From an uncultured Deferribacteraceae bacterium (GTDB lineage: Bacteria > Chrysiogenota > Deferribacteres > CAMZNJ01), in NCBI GenBank assembly GCA_947313855.1, contig CAMZNS010000045.1:1-23915 (forward strand): a DNA stretch of 23,915 bases. The letters run 5' to 3'. A program made the translations under genes and the position numbers. The notes beneath the pieces are model-generated. The model was not told the DNA's origin. It ran no database searches and saw nothing but the letters and a program-made list of their open reading frames with translations. Every line of letters starts with the position of its first letter. Position 1 is the stretch's first letter. Positions 1 to 6,846 of the stretch are shown here, one piece after another.

Positions 1-298
1 CAGTCACGCCACGCCACGCCACGCCACGCCACGCCACGCCACGCAGTCACGTCACGCCACGCAGTCACGCCACACAGTCACGCCACGCCACGCCACGCAG
101 TCACGCCACGCCGCCCCGCCACGCCACGCCACGCCGTCACGCCCCGCCACGCCACCACACCACGCCACGCCACGCCCCCCCGCCACGCCACGCCGCCACA
201 CCCCGCCACGTCGCCACACCACGCCACGCCGCCACGCCACGCCACATCACGCCACACAGTCACATCACGCCACACCACACAGTCACGTCACGCCACGC
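1..298. repeat. Short-unit tandem repeat field (CACGC/CGCCA, 5 bp)
   Basis: The stretch is almost entirely the 5-bp unit CACGC, broken at intervals by the variant CAGTCACG and by single-base changes. Open frames across it are repetitive Trp/Arg/Gly/Val peptides on the minus strand and are not credible genes. The array ends exactly at the stop codon of the minus-strand gene that follows. It starts at the window edge, so its full size is unknown. Confidence 0.9.
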
Positions 299-1306
299 CT
301 AAAACTCAACCTGATTGGTGAGTTTCCCATCGTTAAAGAATGAAAGGAGGTTGCCGATTGTGGTTGTGGCAATATTTTCCAGTGCCTCTTCAGTGAAAAA
401 CGCTTGGTGAGCGGTAACAATAACGTTGTTCATCCCGAGTAGTCGAGACAGGGTTTCGTCTGCAATGAAGTTTTCCATGGAGTGATCCTCAAAGAAGTAT
501 GCCTCCTCCTCCTCGTACACGTCCAGGGCGGCACTACCAATCTTCTTGGAGACAAGTCCGTCCACAAGGGACTTGGTGTCCACCAATGCTCCGCGACTAG
601 TGTTGATAACAAAAACACCATCCTTCATTTTGCCAATACTTTCAGCGTTGATAATATGTTTGGTGCTCTCGGTGAGTGGGCAATGGAGGGAGACGATGTC
701 CGATTGTGCAAACAGGTCATCCAGGGTGGTGTATTCGTAGCCGATGGATTTGGCAATATCGTTGACGGGGTAGGGGTCGTACGCCAACACCTTCATGCCG
801 AACCCTTTTGCGATGCCTGCTGTGACTTGTCCTATCTTCCCTGTGCCGATGAGCCCCATGGTTTTGCCGTTGAGGTCGAAGCCGAGTAGCCCTTTGAGGC
901 GGAAATCGTAATCCCTTGTGCGACCGTAAGCACGATGTATCCGCCTGTTGAGGGACAGTAGTAGGGCGAACGTGTGCTCAGCAACGGCGTAGGGTGAGTA
1001 CGCCGGAACACGCACAACGGGGATACGGTGACCTAAGGCAATGTTGTCGATATTGTTGAAGCCAGCACAGCGTAGCAGAATAAGCTTAACGTCGTACTCA
1101 ACTAGCTTGTCGATAACAGCCTTGTCCACAGTATCGTTTACGAATATGCAGATGGCGTCGTGTCCTTTGGCAAGACGTACGGTTTTCATGGTTAGGCGGT
1201 TGATGATGTACGTCATTTCGATGTTGTCGCCACCTTCAGTTTTTTTGATAACGCTGTTGAAAGATAGTTCGTCGTGTTTGTGTTTGTCGAAAAAAGCGAT
1301 TTTCAT
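299..1306 (-). CDS. ldhA: D-lactate dehydrogenase (D-2-hydroxyacid dehydrogenase family)
   Basis: This 335-residue protein should reduce pyruvate to D-lactate with NADH in the cytoplasm. It resembles E. coli LdhA over its whole length, including shared stretches such as LRCAGFNN, RVPAY, NRRIHRAY and HQAF. The Rossmann motif GTGKIG is at residues 154-159, followed by the NAD-ribose aspartate in YDPYP (Asp177). The catalytic triad is visible as Arg238 in NTSRGAL, a Glu in DVYEEEE (265-268) and His300 in TAHQAF. Length is normal for the family. The start has a good ribosome site (GGAGGGAG) about 6 nt upstream. The gene lies 68 bp downstream of a tRNA-Arg on the same strand with no clear terminator between them, so read-through is possible. 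Codons here end in T more often than in the neighbouring A/C-rich genes. Specificity for pyruvate is inferred from family resemblance. Confidence 0.9.
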   Translation of the reverse strand: MKIAFFDKHKHDELSFNSVIKKTEGGDNIEMTYIINRLTMKTVRLAKGHDAICIFVNDTVDKAVIDKLVEYDVKLILLRCAGFNNIDNIALGHRIPVVRVPAYSPYAVAEHTFALLLSLNRRIHRAYGRTRDYDFRLKGLLGFDLNGKTMGLIGTGKIGQVTAGIAKGFGMKVLAYDPYPVNDIAKSIGYEYTTLDDLFAQSDIVSLHCPLTESTKHIINAESIGKMKDGVFVINTSRGALVDTKSLVDGLVSKKIGSAALDVYEEEEAYFFEDHSMENFIADETLSRLLGMNNVIVTAHQAFFTEEALENIATTTIGNLLSFFNDGKLTNQVEF

Positions 1307-1374
1307 GCGGATCTCCCTCCATGGGTTAAAATTTGGACATAGTTGTGTTATTTGTGAGATAACTCAAACGGGTA

Positions 1375-1448
1375 CGGGCGGTAGTGGAATCGAACCACTG
1401 ACCTCAGGCTTCGGAGGCCTGCACTCTATCCAACTGAGCTAACCGCCC
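1375..1448 (-). tRNA. tRNA-Arg (anticodon CCG)
   Basis: Read on the minus strand this folds as a full cloverleaf. It has a 7-bp acceptor stem (GGGCGGT/ACCGCCC), a D arm with GCTCAG...GAGT, a 5-bp anticodon stem CAGGC/GCCTG around the loop CTCCGAA, and a T arm AGTGG-TTCGATT-CCACT. The loop places CCG at positions 34-36, which reads the arginine codon CGG. The discriminator base is G and the 3' CCA is not encoded, so it must be added enzymatically. Confidence 0.95.
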
Positions 1449-1503
1449 CAATAATTTGTATGCCAGCAGAAATCTGACAACAGATACCTACCAGTAATTA
1501 ATT

Positions 1504-1532
1504 ATTATCCACTATTTATACCGTTTTTTCAA
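1504..1532 (-). promoter_or_regulatory. Sigma-70 type promoter for tRNA-Arg
   Basis: On the minus strand TTGAAA (1527-1532) and GATAAT (1504-1509) are separated by exactly 17 bp, each one base from consensus. The predicted start near 1497 lies about 50 bp ahead of the tRNA 5' end. It may also feed ldhA by read-through. Confidence 0.65.
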
Positions 1533-1604
1533 CCCAAATAATTCTACAATTAAACAGAGCCCACACAGGAGGGTAGGTTCAGCGATTTAGACGTATTCTA
1601 TTGA

Positions 1605-1633
1605 TTTACTTTAAACCGCCGTCGTGGTATCAT
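1605..1633 (+). promoter_or_regulatory. Candidate promoter for the asd operon
   Basis: TTTACT (1605-1610) and TATCAT (1628-1633) are 17 bp apart, and the -10 is one base from consensus. It diverges from the tRNA-Arg promoter about 70 bp away and would give a leader of about 70 nt before the GTG start of asd. The -35 is weak. Confidence 0.35.
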
Positions 1634-1710
1634 GGTGGAATTAAAGTCTTTGCTTAGTCTCGACCTTGGTCATTACGAGGGGGTAGAGTAGTGCAGGGGG
1701 AGGGGTTGCA

Positions 1711-3111
1711 GTGGACGCTTATCGCTTACCAAACACGCACAACACGCACAACACGCACAACACGCACAACACGCACAACACGCACAACACGCACAACACG
1801 CACAACACGCACAACAAAGGTGAGCCAAGGAAGGGGCTGGATACCGCGACGCACCCCTTAGTTGTGGCAGTGGTGGGGGCAACGGGGGCTGTGGGATCCC
1901 TCATGGCTCGAGAACTCGCAACCATGGACGCATTCAATGTGCTCAACACAGGCACCACCCTCGAAATACGACTATTCGCCTCAAAACGCTCTGCAGGAAC
2001 GCAAGTCCATATCCCCACAACAGCAGGTTTGTCCGTAAACCCGATTGTTCAGGAGCTGACAGAATCCTCGTTTCAAGGTGTGCACATCGCACTATTTGCG
2101 GCAGGTGCGACGGTGAGTCGTCGTTACGCCCCTTTGGCGGTTGCCGACGGTGCTGTGGTCATCGACAACTCATCAGCATTCCGAATCGATGCTACCATCC
2201 CCCTCGTTGTGCCCGAGGTTAACGCTGCTAGCATTATTCGTGATGGCGTTGCCCGTGGTGACAACGGTGACAACCATGGCGAGCAGCACCAGCACCAGCA
2301 ACACCAGCACCAGCACCAGCACCAGCACCAGCACCAGCACCAGCACCAGCACCAGCACCAGCAACACCAGCACCAGCACCAGCAACACCAGCACCACCAG
2401 CACCAGCACCAGCAACACCGCCTACCAACACCCCCCATGATTATCGCCAATCCGAACTGTGTTGCCATCATCTCCGCTGTTGCCATAAACCCTCTGCACC
2501 ATGCTTATGGCGTGGAGTCGGTGGAGATGACAACATTCCAATCGGCATCGGGTGCAGGTATGACCGCCATGAATGAGCTTGTGACTCAGGCGTCGTTATT
2601 CACCACCATGGACGACCTTAGCACATTGCACAACCCCCGCAATCCTGATGACGACGGTGCAACAAGACAGTTTGCCCACCCCCTACTGTTTAACGTTATC
2701 CCGCAAATAGGGGACTTCCACGGGGACGGAACCACTGAGGAGGAGGACAAGATTCGTTTCGAGTTGCAGAAAATACTCCAAACGCCAGTGAGGTGCACGG
2801 CAACCTGTGTACGCGTTCCAACCCTAACGTCGCACTCCATGTCCATCGCCTTGCAGTTTCGTGATGAGTTCGACCTTTCCGATGTTGCGACTGTGTTGCG
2901 TAATGCTTCCGGTGTTGTGCTGTACAACAACCACTTTGAGGGGGAATACCCCATGCCCCTTGTGTCATCCAACACCGACAAGGTTTACGTCGGTCGATTA
3001 CGCAAAGATAAATACGATCCGAAACGCTTGCACATGTTTGTTTCGGGGGATCAGCTTCGCAAAGGGGCGGCAATCAATGCTCTGCAAATCATGGAGCTTG
3101 CAATAAAATAG
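1711..3111 (+). CDS. asd: Aspartate-semialdehyde dehydrogenase with two repeat insertions
   Basis: Asd makes aspartate semialdehyde from aspartyl phosphate with NADPH, the branch point to lysine/diaminopimelate, threonine and methionine. The nucleotide-binding loop GATGAVG is at residues 56-62. The catalytic cysteine is Cys250 in IIANPNC, the substrate Gln is Gln277 in FQSASGAG, and Arg368 and His375 lie in CVRVPTLTSHS. The C-terminal LRKGAA (449-454) is typical. The protein is about 100 residues longer than usual. Residues 8-34 are nine copies of Asn-Thr-His, and residues 192-236 are an unbroken His/Gln tract (21 His, 24 Gln) placed just before the catalytic cysteine segment. The start is GTG, chosen because GGGGGAGGGG sits 5 bp upstream; no equally good site follows the repeat. 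It probably begins an operon with the ROK kinase (36-bp gap) and tmk. Confidence 0.9.
   Translation: MDAYRLPNTHNTHNTHNTHNTHNTHNTHNTHNTHNKGEPRKGLDTATHPLVVAVVGATGAVGSLMARELATMDAFNVLNTGTTLEIRLFASKRSAGTQVHIPTTAGLSVNPIVQELTESSFQGVHIALFAAGATVSRRYAPLAVADGAVVIDNSSAFRIDATIPLVVPEVNAASIIRDGVARGDNGDNHGEQHQHQQHQHQHQHQHQHQHQHQHQHQQHQHQHQQHQHHQHQHQQHRLPTPPMIIANPNCVAIISAVAINPLHHAYGVESVEMTTFQSASGAGMTAMNELVTQASLFTTMDDLSTLHNPRNPDDDGATRQFAHPLLFNVIPQIGDFHGDGTTEEEDKIRFELQKILQTPVRCTATCVRVPTLTSHSMSIALQFRDEFDLSDVATVLRNASGVVLYNNHFEGEYPMPLVSSNTDKVYVGRLRKDKYDPKRLHMFVSGDQLRKGAAINALQIMELAIK
1732..1812 (+). repeat. 9-bp tandem repeat, 9 copies, in frame in asd
   Basis: Nine perfect copies of AACACGCAC encode (Asn-Thr-His)9 near the N-terminus of Asd. 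There is no synonymous variation between copies, which points to recent slippage or unequal exchange. The unit rotates to CACAACACG and shares its first six bases with the units at 5389 and 5941. Confidence 0.97.
2284..2418 (+). repeat. 6-bp CAGCAC tandem repeat in frame in asd
   Basis: The array is alternating CAG and CAC codons, with four extra CAA codons and one doubled CAC, giving a 45-residue Gln/His tract (residues 192-236). All changes keep the frame. It lies between the PEVNA segment and the catalytic-cysteine segment of Asd. Confidence 0.97.
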
Positions 3112-3147
3112 ACGAATTCATTTTTTACAACATTTTAGGAGGTTTTT

Positions 3148-4050
3148 ATGCGTATCGGAATAGACATCGGAGGAACAAAAATAGAACTGGTGGCTCTAAA
3201 CAGCAGTGGGGAAGTAATCTACACACAGAGGGGCTCAACACCGAAAACAAACAAAGAGTTACTCAAAATACTCGAAGAACTCATCAACACAGCCAAAAAA
3301 GAGACGGGGGAAGAACTAATCAGCATCGGCGTGGGTATCCCCGGAATACTCGATCCCAAAACAAGGGTCTCACTAGTGTCACGACCATGCCTGGAAGGCA
3401 CAAATGTTGCGGACGACCTTAACAAAATCTTCAACGTGCCCACAAGGGTCGCAAACGATGCCAACTGCTTCATCTACTCAGAATTCACCGACGGAGCTGC
3501 ACAAGGCTACAACACCGCCGTGGGGCTCATCGTAGGAACAGGGTTTGGACAAGGGATTGTCATCAATGGACAAATATACGAAGGCTCAAACGGATTCGCC
3601 GGAGAACTAGGACACATTGGGCTTCCAGGGCAAAGTGCCGAAGAATACAACAACGCACAAGAATGCAACGTATGCGGACTGAAAGGGTGCATGGACACAT
3701 GGCTCACAGGGGGCGGATTGGCACTGCTCTACAAGATCCGATCCGGGAAAAAGGCTAACGGCGAAGAGATAGTAGCCTTGGCAGACAAAGGAGACAAACA
3801 CGCCATAGGTGCCATCGACGACCTAGCAACAAACATCGCCAAAGGGATAATCGCCGTTGTTGCACTCATCGATCCCGAAGTATTTGTTCTTGGTGGCGGA
3901 ATGTCAAACATCGACAAAATATACGAACTCATTCCAGGAAAATTCAAAGAGCTGTCCATTTACGGCGACTATGTGCCCGTTGTGCGTAAGGCGATGCATG
4001 GTGACTCCAGCGGTGTTCGAGGGGCAGCATGGTTGCCACAAATGGGCTAA
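3148..4050 (+). CDS. ROK-family sugar kinase (glucokinase/fructokinase type)
   Basis: This 300-residue protein is a complete ROK kinase that should phosphorylate a hexose or amino sugar with ATP. The N-terminal phosphate loop DIGGTK is at 6-11. The catalytic Asp is Asp104 in VANDANC. The ROK signature runs through GTGFGQGIVINGQIYEG, and GELGHIG (152-158) supplies a sugar-binding Glu and a zinc-ligand His156. The zinc cysteines are Cys173, Cys176 and Cys181 in ECNVCGLKGC, spaced C-x2-C where many family members have C-x-C. The adenosine segment FVLGGGMSN is near 246-254. AGGAGG is well placed upstream of the ATG. There is no N-terminal helix-turn-helix, so it is a kinase and not a ROK repressor. 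It lies between asd and tmk on the same strand with short gaps. The exact sugar cannot be told from the sequence. Confidence 0.88.
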   Translation: MRIGIDIGGTKIELVALNSSGEVIYTQRGSTPKTNKELLKILEELINTAKKETGEELISIGVGIPGILDPKTRVSLVSRPCLEGTNVADDLNKIFNVPTRVANDANCFIYSEFTDGAAQGYNTAVGLIVGTGFGQGIVINGQIYEGSNGFAGELGHIGLPGQSAEEYNNAQECNVCGLKGCMDTWLTGGGLALLYKIRSGKKANGEEIVALADKGDKHAIGAIDDLATNIAKGIIAVVALIDPEVFVLGGGMSNIDKIYELIPGKFKELSIYGDYVPVVRKAMHGDSSGVRGAAWLPQMG

Positions 4051-4098
4051 ATACCGAGCTAATGAACAAAAAATAATACGACTAATCCGAGGGGTGGT

Positions 4099-4863
4099 AT
4101 GGACTTCTTATACATAATTGTAGACGGTATCGATGGCGTAGGCAAAACCACGCAAGTCAAACGCATTGCAACTGAACTCGAAAACAGAGGCATGAAAGTG
4201 GTGCAAGTGCGTGAACCGGGTGGAACGAAGATCGGTGCACAAATACGATCCATACTGCTGAACAAAAGCTCCGACAATATTAGTCCTGCAGCGGAGGTGC
4301 TACTGTTTTTTGCCGACAGGGCACAGCTCCATTACGAAACTATTCAACGTGAATTAAACAGAACCAAAACCTTGGACGAGAAGGGCAAGGGTAAACCTGT
4401 GGTAGTGATTAGCGACAGGGGGATGCCGTCAACATACGCCTACCAGTACAGCTCAGGTCGCTTCGACATGAACCTCATGGCATCCTTGGAAAAAATATCC
4501 GCCATGGTGGAGCCGAACCTTGTGCTCATCCTCGACTTGGACGAAGGTATCGCCTTAGAGCGAGCTTTGAACAGGTTGGGTCAATCCCCACAGGGGCAAC
4601 CCCCACAGGGGCAATCCCCACAGGGGCAATCCCCACAGGGGCAGACAACCACAGGGTCAATCCCCACAGGGGCAGACAACCTCATGGACAAAGAGGGGCG
4701 GTTCGAATCGCGTGGGCTGGACTACTACAAAAGTATTCGACAAGGGTTCCACAACTATGCTAAAAATAGCCATTGCGATGTTCGAATTGTGGATGCGTCG
4801 GGGGATAGTGATGATGTGTTTGCGAGGCTGTTGTCAGAGGTGAACAGTGTTACGGGCAGGTAA
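4099..4863 (+). CDS. tmk: Thymidylate kinase with a repeat-expanded LID loop
   Basis: Tmk converts dTMP to dTDP for DNA synthesis. The P-loop GIDGVGKTT is at 10-18, the REPGGT motif at 38-43, and the dTMP-site segment VVISDRG at 102-108 is followed by STYAYQ. At 254 residues it is about 40 longer than the usual 200-215. The excess is residues 161-193, a Gly-Gln-Ser-Pro-Gln type repeat. It sits where the LID loop normally joins the LNRL helix to the RFE segment (201-203). Flanking sequence on both sides is normal, so the enzyme may tolerate the insert. The ATG follows GAGGGGTGGT. It is 48 bp after the ROK kinase and 75 bp before the NtrC-like gene. Whether this enzyme still has full activity cannot be judged here. 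Confidence 0.88.
   Translation: MDFLYIIVDGIDGVGKTTQVKRIATELENRGMKVVQVREPGGTKIGAQIRSILLNKSSDNISPAAEVLLFFADRAQLHYETIQRELNRTKTLDEKGKGKPVVVISDRGMPSTYAYQYSSGRFDMNLMASLEKISAMVEPNLVLILDLDEGIALERALNRLGQSPQGQPPQGQSPQGQSPQGQTTTGSIPTGADNLMDKEGRFESRGLDYYKSIRQGFHNYAKNSHCDVRIVDASGDSDDVFARLLSEVNSVTGR
4579..4680 (+). repeat. 15-bp tandem repeat in the LID region of tmk
   Basis: About seven units of 15 bp (type GGGCAATCCCCACAG) encode Gly-Gln-Ser/Pro-Pro-Gln. The last units are diverged or fused to a GGGGCAGACAAC variant that itself occurs twice. Each unit contains GGGG-caat-CCCC and each junction CCCC-aca-GGGG, so the mRNA could form a row of alternative small hairpins. Confidence 0.92.
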
Positions 4864-4938
4864 TAGGCGTTGTTAGTGTGCGTTCGTGTGCAGTAGTGGT
4901 GGGGCTCCCCCGCCATCTTATAGGGTGGTCTTTCAGGT

Positions 4939-6753
4939 ATGCAGTTTTTCGGTGGCAGTATTCTTTTATACTCACAAACTCGAAGCACTTTAAACGGAAT
5001 AGTTGCATACTTGGAGGGGTTCCACCTATCCCTGACGGTGGTAACCATGCTCGACGATGCCCTGTCGGTGCTCCATGGTGCCCACTGCGACGCATGCATT
5101 ATCCATATGGATGACACCACCCGATGGACGTGGAAGCAGGTTGTAGAGGTGATGAACGCCTCCATCGGAACATACTACATCGTAATCAACAGCTCAGGGC
5201 AACCCTCGCCAGATATTTCGGGCAACAACATCCTCATGCTAACGAATACGGAGGGCTCGAAAGGTATTCACGGGTTTGTGAAGCGATATCTCACAGGGGC
5301 ATTCTGCTGCACTATTGGTGGGGACGCATCAGCCTCGCGTACACTTACGCAGTTGGAATGTTTCCTGCCCATTAATATGGTTATGGCGTCCACAACGTCC
5401 ACAACGTCCACAGCGTCCACAACGTCCACAACGTCCACAGACACCGTGCCTGCAGTGTTTCACAAACACATTACGCGTATCGACATAACTCAAGAGGGGC
5501 TCTACAGCAAGGGGTACTACCATACGAGTAGCTTTAAGATGCGGGCACTTTTTCGACAGGTGCCGAAGTTGGCAGAGAGCGAAACACACATACTGATTGA
5601 GGGGGAGCAGGGTGTTGGGAAAACCGCCCTTGCCCTCGCTATTTACGCCATGGGGGTGAACGAGTTTTCGGGGAATGATGGTGGTGCGGTTATTGTGAAT
5701 GTTGGCAAGTTGTCGAGTAGTGCGAGTATGTCGGGGGGTCGGGTGTTGGACTATGTTTTCGGCACGGAAGCTCCTTCAGACAAGACGGCAACGCCCATGC
5801 AAAACACCATATGTCAGCAAGGTTTTGGCATGGTGATTTTGCGGGGTGTTAACCTGCTGAGTACTCGATTGCAGAAGCGTGTTATGGCGTTTATGGACAG
5901 TCATCCTGCGGGGACACCCATTGCTATTGATGGCGACGCCCACAACGCCCACAACGCCCACAACGCCCACAACGCCCACAACGCCCACAACGCCCACAAC
6001 GCCCACAACGCCCACAACGCCCACAACGCCCACAACGCCCACACAACCGTGCCCATGGCAAGGATTGTGCTTATCCCCTCCGAGGACGATACCCCCCTCA
6101 GGAAGGCGACGCAACCTACCCTGTCGTCAAAGCGTCGTGGTAGCTTTCATAATGATATTTACGAGCTTGCTCACATGGATGCCATGTATATCCCCCCCTT
6201 GCGGGACAGACCTGAGGATATCCCCCACTTTGTTTCGTCGTTTATTACGACACACACACACAATCGAAGCACAGCAGTGGGGGGACAAACAGTTACAAGT
6301 GCCGACTCAGGGAAGCAGTTGCAGGTTCTACGAAAAATCCTCCTCAAGGGGCAACTATGGGACACCCTCGCAACCTACTACTACCAAGGGAACATCGATG
6401 AGCTCAATCGTATTGTCAGGTATGTTGTTTACGGCTACCCCAGCGTGAATATTCAGCAACTAATAATGGGGATACGATCGAAAGGGTTCTCACGAGGTGA
6501 GGCGGGCATAAACATGGGGATGGACAGCGGGCTCTACCTACTAGGGCTACGACTCGCCAGCTCATCAGATACCACAGGGGGACAATTTGCGTTTGAAGAG
6601 TACACAAAAATTGTGGAAAAACCTTTATTTCGTGCCGTACTAGACTATACTAAGGGGAACAGAACTCAAACAGCCTCTATCCTAGGGATATCCCGAACAA
6701 CCCTGCGTAAAAAGTTGTCAGATTACGACCTGATCGACGACACAAATCCATAA
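4939..6753 (+). CDS. Degenerate NtrC-family regulator: atypical receiver, inactive AAA+ core, Fis-type HTH
   Basis: The N-terminal ~120 residues look like a receiver fold but lack the acidic pair and phospho-acceptor Asp. A Ser/Thr linker (151-168) follows, then an NtrC-like AAA+ domain. Its Walker A GEQGVGKT (222-229) is good. The sigma-54 contact loop GAFTGA is missing; the region reads FGTEAPSDKTATP. Walker B reads GMVILRGVNLL (297-307) where active family members have LFLDEI, so the catalytic Asp/Glu are gone. The arginine-finger segment is also altered (SFHNDIYELA). The late motif IPPLRDRPEDI (418-428) is intact and identifies the family. An (Ala-His-Asn) repeat interrupts the core at 334-367. 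The C-terminus (about 570-593) is a convincing Fis-type helix-turn-helix (GNRTQTASILGISRTTLRKKL region). I infer a DNA-binding regulator that does not activate sigma-54 polymerase. The ribosome site is weak. Confidence 0.75.
   Translation: MQFFGGSILLYSQTRSTLNGIVAYLEGFHLSLTVVTMLDDALSVLHGAHCDACIIHMDDTTRWTWKQVVEVMNASIGTYYIVINSSGQPSPDISGNNILMLTNTEGSKGIHGFVKRYLTGAFCCTIGGDASASRTLTQLECFLPINMVMASTTSTTSTASTTSTTSTDTVPAVFHKHITRIDITQEGLYSKGYYHTSSFKMRALFRQVPKLAESETHILIEGEQGVGKTALALAIYAMGVNEFSGNDGGAVIVNVGKLSSSASMSGGRVLDYVFGTEAPSDKTATPMQNTICQQGFGMVILRGVNLLSTRLQKRVMAFMDSHPAGTPIAIDGDAHNAHNAHNAHNAHNAHNAHNAHNAHNAHNAHNAHTTVPMARIVLIPSEDDTPLRKATQPTLSSKRRGSFHNDIYELAHMDAMYIPPLRDRPEDIPHFVSSFITTHTHNRSTAVGGQTVTSADSGKQLQVLRKILLKGQLWDTLATYYYQGNIDELNRIVRYVVYGYPSVNIQQLIMGIRSKGFSRGEAGINMGMDSGLYLLGLRLASSSDTTGGQFAFEEYTKIVEKPLFRAVLDYTKGNRTQTASILGISRTTLRKKLSDYDLIDDTNP
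5389..5442 (+). repeat. 9-bp tandem repeat (TCCACAACG), 6 copies, in frame
   Basis: Six units of TCCACAACG with small variants (CAGCG, CAGAC) encode Ser-Thr-Thr/Ala in the linker between the receiver-like domain and the AAA+ domain of the regulator. Rotated, the unit is CACAACGTC. Confidence 0.95.
5941..6039 (+). repeat. 9-bp tandem repeat (CACAACGCC), 11 perfect copies, in frame
   Basis: Eleven identical copies encode (His-Asn-Ala)11 inside the AAA+ core of the regulator, after the Walker B position. The absence of any base variation suggests recent expansion. The unit differs by one C from the 10-bp intergenic unit at 12631. Confidence 0.97.
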
Positions 6754-6779
6754 CACAAATCCATAACACAAACCCATAA
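6741..6779 (+). repeat. 13-bp tandem repeat, 3 copies, containing the regulator stop codon
   Basis: CACAAATCCATAA is repeated three times (one base change in the third). The TAA of copy 1 (6751-6753) is the stop codon of the regulator gene. The following 67 bp up to the RNase R start is A/C-rich, nearly G-free and has no ribosome site. Confidence 0.9.
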
Positions 6780-6846
6780 CGCAATCGCAACACACACCTA
6801 CCCCAAAACACAACACCAATACTACAAAACAATGGTTAAATATTAA

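Noticed and set aside
482-889. Plus-strand open frame of 135 codons
   Set aside because: It is fully antisense to the well-supported ldhA coding sequence.
2124-2486. Minus-strand Cys/Trp-rich frame opposite the His/Gln tract
   Set aside because: It is antisense to asd and arises only from the CAGCAC repeat.
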